Notes under the pieces: generated by a model
The model's input: only the letters and a program-made list of their open reading frames with translations
Told to the model about the DNA's origin: nothing
Database searches by the model: none
Shown here: positions 57,051 through 64,000 of the stretch, piece by piece
Position numbering within the stretch: position 1 is the stretch's first letter
How the letters are laid out: every line of letters begins with the position of its first letter
Translations under genes and position numbers: made by a program
From: Hedera helix
Lineage: Eukaryota; Streptophyta; Magnoliopsida; Apiales; Araliaceae
Direction: 5' to 3'
Assembly (NCBI GenBank): GCA_947179155.2
Contig: OX359280.1
Location: 38,857,055-38,921,054, forward strand
Length of the DNA: 64,000 bases

Positions 57051-60033
57051 TGTGACGCCCCCAAAACTGGGCCCATACAACCCAAACTTGAATCGTCAAA
57101 AGACTACAACAAAATTATTATAAGGTAGAATAACGTTCAACAATACAGTGTATAATAATACACAACTAAGTCTTCACTATTATTATCACACTATTTTACA
57201 ACGCGTGAAAACTACGATAGCTATTCCTCAGACTCTCACTCTATTCCCTGGCTAGACCCAACTACGTTCCCATCTCCTGTTGAAAAACAATGGAACAAAA
57301 GAAAGGGTGAGCTCAAATAGCCCAGTAAAGAATATCATGACTAAAATATTGACGAATAAATTATCATTAGCCTTCAACAGTTGAGTTCTTGATAGAATAC
57401 AATAGACTACAAGGTTTATATCAAAAACTGCAGTTAAATTCTCAAACAATGTTCAGATCAATAATAACAGCGGAATGAGCAATCTATTAGAAAAATAATG
57501 CAGACTATAATGTCCACTCGGTTCTCTTTTTAGGAAAAACATCATCAACTTTTATCATCTGAAATACCTTTAGTCAAGATAATACAATTCATAGTTCCTG
57601 ATCATAATCATGCAGATCAACAGTTCATCTTTGCACTACGGGCCAAAGACATTCAATATAACACCAACGGTCACGATTATACCAGATTCAGCCTTTGGTC
57701 ATAATCATACCAAACAACAGTTCATCTTTGCACTACGGACCAAAGAGAACATTCACCACGTGTCATAAAAGACACCGAACAGATGTATCGCCTTTAACCT
57801 ATTATATCGCCTTTAACCTATCATCTGTTCAACAATTATATCGCATCTGTGCCCCCGGCCACATATATTCACAACAACTTGATTTTGGATGATTAGAATG
57901 ATATAAATGATGAACAGAAGAAACAGAATAAACAATAAGTATTAGAATTTTACTTTGTACAGATTCAAATAATGTCCAAATTGTCAACATGATGTGGAGT
58001 GAAATTTAAAAATGATATTCAAGATCCACAGTTCAGAATAACGGTTACAGTTCAATAGAAAGGTTCACGTAAATATGATGGTTCAATTGAAATGATGAAG
58101 TGCAACTATTATGGAACATATAATATTTTCAGGAATTATAGAAGCAATAGTTTCATAATAAGTTTCGATTTAGGTGTATGAAAGAAAATAATATCCCTTA
58201 CCGTAGCAGGTTTGATTAACAAAAGGTGAAGGAAATTAATATCCCTTACCATAATAAGTTTGAATAATGGAAGATGAAAAAGATGGTATCCCTTATGAGT
58301 ATAAAGGAAAATAATATCACTTACGAATATGAAAGAAAATGATATTATAAACGAATATGCAATAAAAGTGTCATGTGATAATTCGTGCAGACAAATTATT
58401 TTCACAAGAGACAAATAAGAAATGAATACAAAGAGTAATTCACCAAACATGCGGTAATCCGCGTAGTCAGGTTATTCTCAGAGATTAATAAGGAATGAAT
58501 ACGAAAGGTTATTCACCAACAGACGGTAATCCGCGTCGTAAGGTTATTCCCACAATTTAATAAAAATTAAATATGAAGAGTTATTCACCAAACAGGCGGT
58601 AATCCGCGCAGTAAGGTTATTCTCAGAGATTAATAAGGAATGAATACGAAAGGTTATTCACCAACAGGCGGTAATCCGCGCCGTAAGGTTATTCCTACAA
58701 ATTAATACATGGAAATAAATGACATATCTTATGAGTAAGAAAGAAACGATATTATTTTCGAGAATCAAATAATGATAATCATTTACTTTAACATGTGACT
58801 GGATATTGATTTAAATGAGGTTGATTAACTTGAACAGTACACGTACACTTATAAATCTTCACAAATACTCAAGATGACTTAAGCACACTTAGAGAAAACT
58901 TTCACAAGAAGTATTTAGAGAGAGAAAGAAAGAACAAGTAAGGAAGTTTATGAAAAATCCTTAAGTTAATGCCTCTATTTATAGCCAAAAATCTTATCAT
59001 AACCAAGATTTCCTAATTTAATCCAAACCGTTCATTTCAAGATAATGTTTAATCCATACCATTCATTTCATCTTTTAAGATAAACCATTCATTTAAATAT
59101 CATCTTTTAATCTACATCATCCATTTCAAATTCTATGTTATCTTTAATCTATACCATTCATTTCATCTTTTAAGATTTCCTTAATCTAAACCATTCATTT
59201 AAAGATCATCTTTTAATCTACATCATCCATTTTAAATTCTATATTATCTTTAATCTATACCATTCATTTTATATCACCTAACTTTATATTATAAACAAAT
59301 AACTTTATCAATTCAATTATTCAACAATAATTCACACTTATTCATTATTATGACTAATTGTTATAAATACAGTGTAGTTGACTTTCTGAGTTAGATATCA
59401 AGTCAATTAATTAATGAAATACAACTGTTTAAATAACACCATAATAGAGATAACAATAATGCAGAAAGTATGCAAAAGAAAGACTATGTTACTGTGTCAT
59501 GACAATTATTGATTCAATAATGTGAATTACTGTGCATATGCTACTGTGACAATTATCAATTTAATAACATGAATTATTGTGCATGTGACAATAAAGTCAA
59601 ATATTGTATGATAACCACTTTATCAGTTTAATAATACGAAACACTGTGCAATGTCGTGTGCTACTGTGCAATACCGTGTGCTACTGTGCAATACCGTATG
59701 TTACTTGTAATACCGTATATTACTATTCTTTTACCACCGAATATTTTAACAATTAAAAGTGATAGTACCATTGACCATTTAAAAATTATTTATGTCATTT
59801 TCTATATCCGACAATTATTCTTTGTGGGGTCCACCAATGATTGGTTCGTACGGCGCCGTCGTACGAATATTTCCCGACAAAACGAATATTCCCCGACCAA
59901 ACGAATATTGTCTGACATAATATAATTTGCACATAACATCCTTAACTTTATCAATTTAACCATTTACTATTTCATGAAAATATATATGAAGAAAAAATTA
60001 AATTTTATATTTCATAAAATTCGGGGTCTTACA
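57051..60033 (-). mobile_element. Solo LTR of the Ty3/gypsy family (2983 bp), more diverged copy
   Basis: Minus strand, TGTGACGCCCC at 57051 to GGGGTCTTACA at 60033, with perfect 5-bp target duplications AATAC (57046-57050, 60034-60038). TATAAATA on the minus strand lies at 58983-58976. It has four 73-bp units with the core GGCGGTAATCCGCGCCG (58430-58705). An extra variable stretch at 58250-58440 and 59000-59260 makes it the longest copy. Confidence 0.97.
58430..58705. repeat. 73-bp tandem repeat in solo LTR, four units
   Basis: Four units with variants GCGGTAATCCGCGTAG, ACGGTAATCCGCGTCG, GCGGTAATCCGCGCAG and GCGGTAATCCGCGCCG, at roughly 72-bp spacing. Confidence 0.92.
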
Positions 60034-60174
60034 AATACCTTCAGTCATGACCTTTTGGGTGAGCCTGTGGTGGGTTAAGATGACCCAAGAAGATATTATT
60101 GAGATAACTCATTGGGCCTTATTCTGCTGTGATTTGATTCGGACTCGGGATTTGACCCGGGTCGTTACACCTTC

Positions 60175-62175
60175 TTTCCCAAAATAAATATTTTAATTAA
60201 TTTTGACACGTTGATTAAACCTAAATTACCCTTTAAATTACTTATTAATTGAAGTATTTCTTCACTTTTTTATGACTTCGGTAGTTACTCTTTCCCATGC
60301 ATTTAATTCTCTAGGTACATTTTTTTTGTAATTCTCGCATTCCCATTAAGTACATTAAATAGAAAGAGATGTTATAGTGAAAATAATATGGTATACATTA
60401 GCTTTTAATGCAAACATTTTCGTATTTATTCAATTTTCAATAAAGTTGAGTAAAAAATTATGATGGTATAAGAGGAAGAATAGGATAAAATAGCTACTAA
60501 TATAGAAATAGGACATTTATTTTGGGACATCCAAAAAAAGAAATTAGGATATTTAATATGGGACGGAAGGAGTATTTGATTATCGGTAATAGAAAATAGT
60601 TTTAGTATTATTTTTGTTTAACAAAAAATATGTGATTATCGGTAATTACTATTGTGAGTGTTTGGTATAAATTTAAGAGTATTAGATATATTTTTTTAAT
60701 ATTGGACTTTTACCAAAATAACATTTTACTAATTTTAGTTGAATGATTTACCCATATGATTATCGTCAAATATAATCAAGAATCATGAAAGTACTATTGA
60801 ACTAATTAATTATGTATTACTTAATAAATCGTATTAAAATTTTTAATATGTTTATAAAATAACAATTTATGATTTATTCAATTATTAAGCACAAAATTTA
60901 CAAGTATGACGTTAATAATAAATTAAATTTATAATAATAAATAACAAATAACACCACATACTTTGTAAGGACAATGAATTGTTTTAGTTAAACAAAACAT
61001 GTTGACAAACCAAAACAAAAAACAAAATAAATATAAATTATGTGTCTACTATGTGATAATCTCAAATTATGTCCCAATTATTAAATATAAAGAATAATTT
61101 TATCTAAATAAAAAATTTAATATGACCACTATGTGGGAATCGCTAATTATCATATGTTTTTTGATTACCTGATTAACGAAAATCTTGATACTTTATTAGA
61201 TATCTGATTAATTATCGAGAATGTAAAATTATAATTATTTGCGTAACAAACATGATCTATAAAGATTACCATATCACATTACCAAATATTTGATTATTAC
61301 TTTAAATTACCTGTAATAAACGCCCCTATTTTTCTCTTTTCTTTTTACCACGTTTTGTCTCCATTCTCTCTATACTTATTTTACCTTCATGTATGTTTTT
61401 GAGTGCTAAACATCTAAAAATTATAAACATTAAAGTATAATTCGATTCTAGTGAAGTTATAATACTACTACCATCCGATAAATTTATAAGCTTTTGTTAC
61501 ATTTGTTAGATCGTGTGTTACATTTTTGTTGACATATATACAAACATGACATTAGATTTAAAAAAGTATTTTTGTTATAACTAATTTAGTAAAAAGTTAT
61601 AGAACTTACCGATAATATGTGATGTAACAATTTCACCCTTATCAGATTCATTAAAATATTAATCCACTGATAAAGACTTAAGTATTATAAGTATTATTAT
61701 TATTATGCAAAACTATAAGTTCAAATTTATCCCTTATCAAAAGTCTAAAAAAGTCAAAATTAACCTAAGATGCTACATAAAAAAGTAAATTTTCTCCTTA
61801 AATCTTTTCCTAACTTCTCTCTCGGCTTCTTTTCAAGTTCTCTCTTAAATCTAAGATGAAATATTGAAATGTATTCTTAAAATTTGATTTTTTAAAAGAA
61901 CTAATTAAAAAAAAATGTGTAAGACATATTTTTATTCATTTACAATTACTTAAAAAATAAAGATGTCTGTTATAGTAACTGATAACAATTATTAAACCAG
62001 GATAAATATATAAAAAGAAAAGTGATTATGATCATACCCAATTCAAAGGAGCAAATGATCAATTGAAAATAAAATGATTAGCTCCTAGCTCCCTTTCAAA
62101 TGTAATATTTTACTCTTTTTGAGAGAATAGTGCTCTTTTCACTAACCAAAGTGAATGTAATTCTCCACCCACAAC

Positions 62176-62218
<43 letters not shown>

Positions 62219-62460
62219 ATCAAAAGAAAAATTAAGGACAGCATTTTTCAGTATAATCGTTTCCAGGCTTCTTTTGTTTAAGTTATAGAATAGAATTATC
62301 GAATTGTTAATAGAATAGATAGAACAAATTTAAAACATTAATGCAAAGATGGTTAATTAATTAGCTTAAAAAAACTAGCTACATGCATCTACAAACTAAT
62401 CTCACAAGATCATTTCGCTGCATTTTACAGAAAAGCTTAAAATTAGAATCAAATTCGACA
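60175..62460. other. AT-rich intergenic stretch with MITE remains
   Basis: TATGGGACGGAAGGAGTA (about 60557-60574) is the right end of a Tc1/mariner-type MITE of the CTCCCTCCGTCCC class; its left end is not clear. GATTATCGGTAAT near 60587 and 60655, and ATTACCAAATATTTGATTAT with AATAAACGCCCCT (61280-61327), suggest another decayed foldback element. No gene found. Confidence 0.5.
62178..62218 (+). repeat. Run of 41 C
   Basis: Unbroken C homopolymer downstream of the AAA ATPase gene. On the minus strand it is a G-run capable of G-quadruplex formation. The length may be unreliable. Confidence 0.95.
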
Positions 62461-62463
62461 CCT

Positions 62464-63990
62464 CTATCTTCTTCCAGAATCAGATTTAGTCAAAGACTTG
62501 AGCCTCATTAGAAATTTGACCTTCCTCTCCCAACTAGACCCTTCTGTCCTCCTCTTCTTCCCTCCACCTCTTCCTGGTGACCCATCCCAATTCTCCGGCG
62601 ACAACATCAACCTCCGGTCCAAACTATCCGGCGACCTCGTGGCGTCATCAGATTCACGGCCACCATCCACCGCCTCCACGTCACCACCCAAAATCTTTGC
62701 CTGCATGGCCAACAACACCGCTTTGACAGCCACATCAGCGTCCCGCCTGTTCCTCAACAAGATCTCCCCTACCTGAGCTGGCGTAAGGGCCCCACCGGAC
62801 CGTATACAGCTCTCCACAACATCAAACAGCGCGTGCGTGTCAATTCCCAAGTAATTCTTCACCAAGGCCTTGAACGCATGCATCCCGCACGTGCCTAGGC
62901 TAACATGCACATCCATTCGCCCGCATCTAACAAGCGCCGGATCAACACTATCCTTATAATTTGTTGTAAACACTATAATTCTCTCTTCACCACAACAAGA
63001 CCACAGCCCATCAGTAAAATTCAACAGCCCTGATAACGTCACCCGGCCGTTATCTTCCTTGTTGTCAACGTCCCGTCGACATTTCTGACGTTGTAATGAC
63101 GGTTTTGCCCTTTTCGACACCCTATCGGCGGTGAGGTCAATAGAACAATCAATATCTTCAATCACAATAACGGAACGATTTGTAGTTTGAATAAGCAAAG
63201 CTCTCAGCTCAGAATTATCAGTAACTTTACTTAATTCAAGATCATAAACGTCGTAACAAAGATAATTCGCCATTGCAGCTATTAGGCTGGATTTTCCTGA
63301 TCCTGGCGGGCCGTGCAACAAATACCCACGTTTCCATGCACGTCCAATTTTATGATAAAATTCTTTTCCTTGTGAAAAAGCTGTCAAATCCTCTGTCAGC
63401 TGTTTTTTCAACTCCGGTGCCAATGCTAGGGTTTCAAACGTGGAAGGATGCCGGAATGGGATCGACGACCACCCGGACTCATACGAGCCGTGTCCGTTGT
63501 TGGTGAACAGCCTCCGCTCCCTAGACACGCGCTCAAACTCCTCTGCGCGTGATGTCACGTGCTCAAGATAGGGTGAGAGTAAGTCGACGCGGTGGCACTT
63601 GGGTAACTTGAGGGTGAAGCTACGTTTCTCGTCGAGGGAATCTTGGACCGTCTCGACGTGGTGGGTCCAGGAGAGGTGGTGGCCGGAGAAGGAGTCGTGC
63701 ACGGTGTGGTTTGGCGCCACCGTGAAGGAAATGCGGTTGGAGGATTTGGAGCGGGAGAGGGAGAGGCGGCGGCAAGTGGTGGAGGGATTAACGGAGTTTA
63801 AATAAAGGTGAACGTGGCGGTAAAGGTCGTTAACGTCGACGCCGCAGCAGGTGTTAAATTCGGGGATTTCAAAATAGGAATATGGGCTAATGAAGTCTTG
63901 GAGGGATTCATAGAAAGAGTGTAAAAGAGAGAGGAGTTGAGATGGTAATATGTTTTGTAGAACCGTTAAGAGGCCTAAGAGAGACCACAT
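62464..63990 (-). CDS. BCS1-like AAA ATPase (plant AAA_assoc family)
   Basis: An intronless gene of 508 residues from ATG at 63990. Residues 1-30 are a hydrophobic anchor (MWSLLGLLTVLQNILPSQ). Residues 35-180 match the plant AAA-associated N-terminal region (YFEIPEFN and LYRHVHLYLNS). The ATPase core follows, with Walker A GPPGSGKSS at 227-235, Walker B VIVIEDID at 274-281, and sensor and arginine-finger region TTNYKDSVDPALVRCGRMD near 342-360. A basic, low-complexity tail (GRGGGKKRR) closes it. The family is related to mitochondrial BCS1. Plant members sit in mitochondrial, ER or other membranes and are often stress-induced. Relatives commonly have 450-520 residues, so the start is plausible. 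The promoter lies outside the window. GC content is higher than in the surroundings, as usual for this intronless family. Confidence 0.95.
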   Translation of the reverse strand: MWSLLGLLTVLQNILPSQLLSLLHSFYESLQDFISPYSYFEIPEFNTCCGVDVNDLYRHVHLYLNSVNPSTTCRRLSLSRSKSSNRISFTVAPNHTVHDSFSGHHLSWTHHVETVQDSLDEKRSFTLKLPKCHRVDLLSPYLEHVTSRAEEFERVSRERRLFTNNGHGSYESGWSSIPFRHPSTFETLALAPELKKQLTEDLTAFSQGKEFYHKIGRAWKRGYLLHGPPGSGKSSLIAAMANYLCYDVYDLELSKVTDNSELRALLIQTTNRSVIVIEDIDCSIDLTADRVSKRAKPSLQRQKCRRDVDNKEDNGRVTLSGLLNFTDGLWSCCGEERIIVFTTNYKDSVDPALVRCGRMDVHVSLGTCGMHAFKALVKNYLGIDTHALFDVVESCIRSGGALTPAQVGEILLRNRRDADVAVKAVLLAMQAKILGGDVEAVDGGRESDDATRSPDSLDRRLMLSPENWDGSPGRGGGKKRRTEGSSWERKVKFLMRLKSLTKSDSGRR

Positions 63991-64000
63991 CTGTGACAAT

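Larger units (their letters stand above)
56972..60169 (+). mobile_element. Small solo LTR (about 210 bp) interrupted by the gypsy solo LTR
   Basis: Starts TGTAACACCCC at 56972 and ends GGGTCGTTACA at 60169, with perfect 5-bp target duplications CCTTC (56967-56971 and 60170-60174). Removing the inner LTR and one target copy leaves about 210 bp with a TTTATAAGG box near 57019. There is no internal domain. It belongs to a different family from the inner LTR. Confidence 0.88.

Overview
This is a plant nuclear window, most likely from a dicot. Its genes carry short GT-AG introns, the ribosomal protein gene has plant-type telo-box and TGGGCC promoter elements, the gene families are plant ones, and the intergenic DNA is very AT-rich and full of LTR, TRIM, hAT, MULE-type and foldback elements. 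I see no bacterial or organellar genes. The species cannot be fixed from what I can read.

Layout. Positions 1-6592 are a broken Ty3/gypsy (Tekay/Del-type chromovirus) complex: an RNase H-integrase fragment with three in-frame stops lies between two LTRs of one family in opposite orientation. Two more LTRs of this family stand alone as solo LTRs with perfect 5-bp target duplications, at 23414-26277 (inside a GGCC-rich hAT-like element) and at 57051-60033 (inside a smaller solo LTR of about 210 bp).

Recognisable host genes are RPS29 (13474-15001, minus, three exons), a stand-alone ZnF-UBP ubiquitin-binding protein (16526-20163, plus, three exons), the SAGA subunit ADA1 (29498-30562, plus), an Mpv17/PMP22-family membrane protein (32068-35730, minus, four exons), a secreted SERK-like LRR protein (38647-40681, minus, seven exons), a small single-pass membrane protein (46684-46959, minus), a zinc-ribbon plus RING-H2 ubiquitin ligase (52774-53781, minus) and a BCS1-like AAA ATPase (62464-63990, minus). 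An EF-hand protein gene at 55032-55932 is a pseudogene with a TRIM element in its coding region. The genes are single-copy housekeeping or regulatory functions (translation, ubiquitin signalling, chromatin, organelle membrane, apoplastic signalling) and form no operon or evident cluster.

The rest is transposon debris and AT-rich DNA. Notable items are a foldback family with an AATTGATATTTTC core seen at about seven places, a hairpin element with TTTAGCGACG arms, a LINE 3' end, a LINE-type RNase H relic, a Ty1/copia RNase H plus LTR relic, a PPR relic, several tandem duplications, and two extreme homopolymers (31 G, 41 C). I found no cassette that looks like a new enzymatic or defence system. 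The most unusual material is the layered nesting of elements and the variable 73-bp repeat inside the gypsy LTR.
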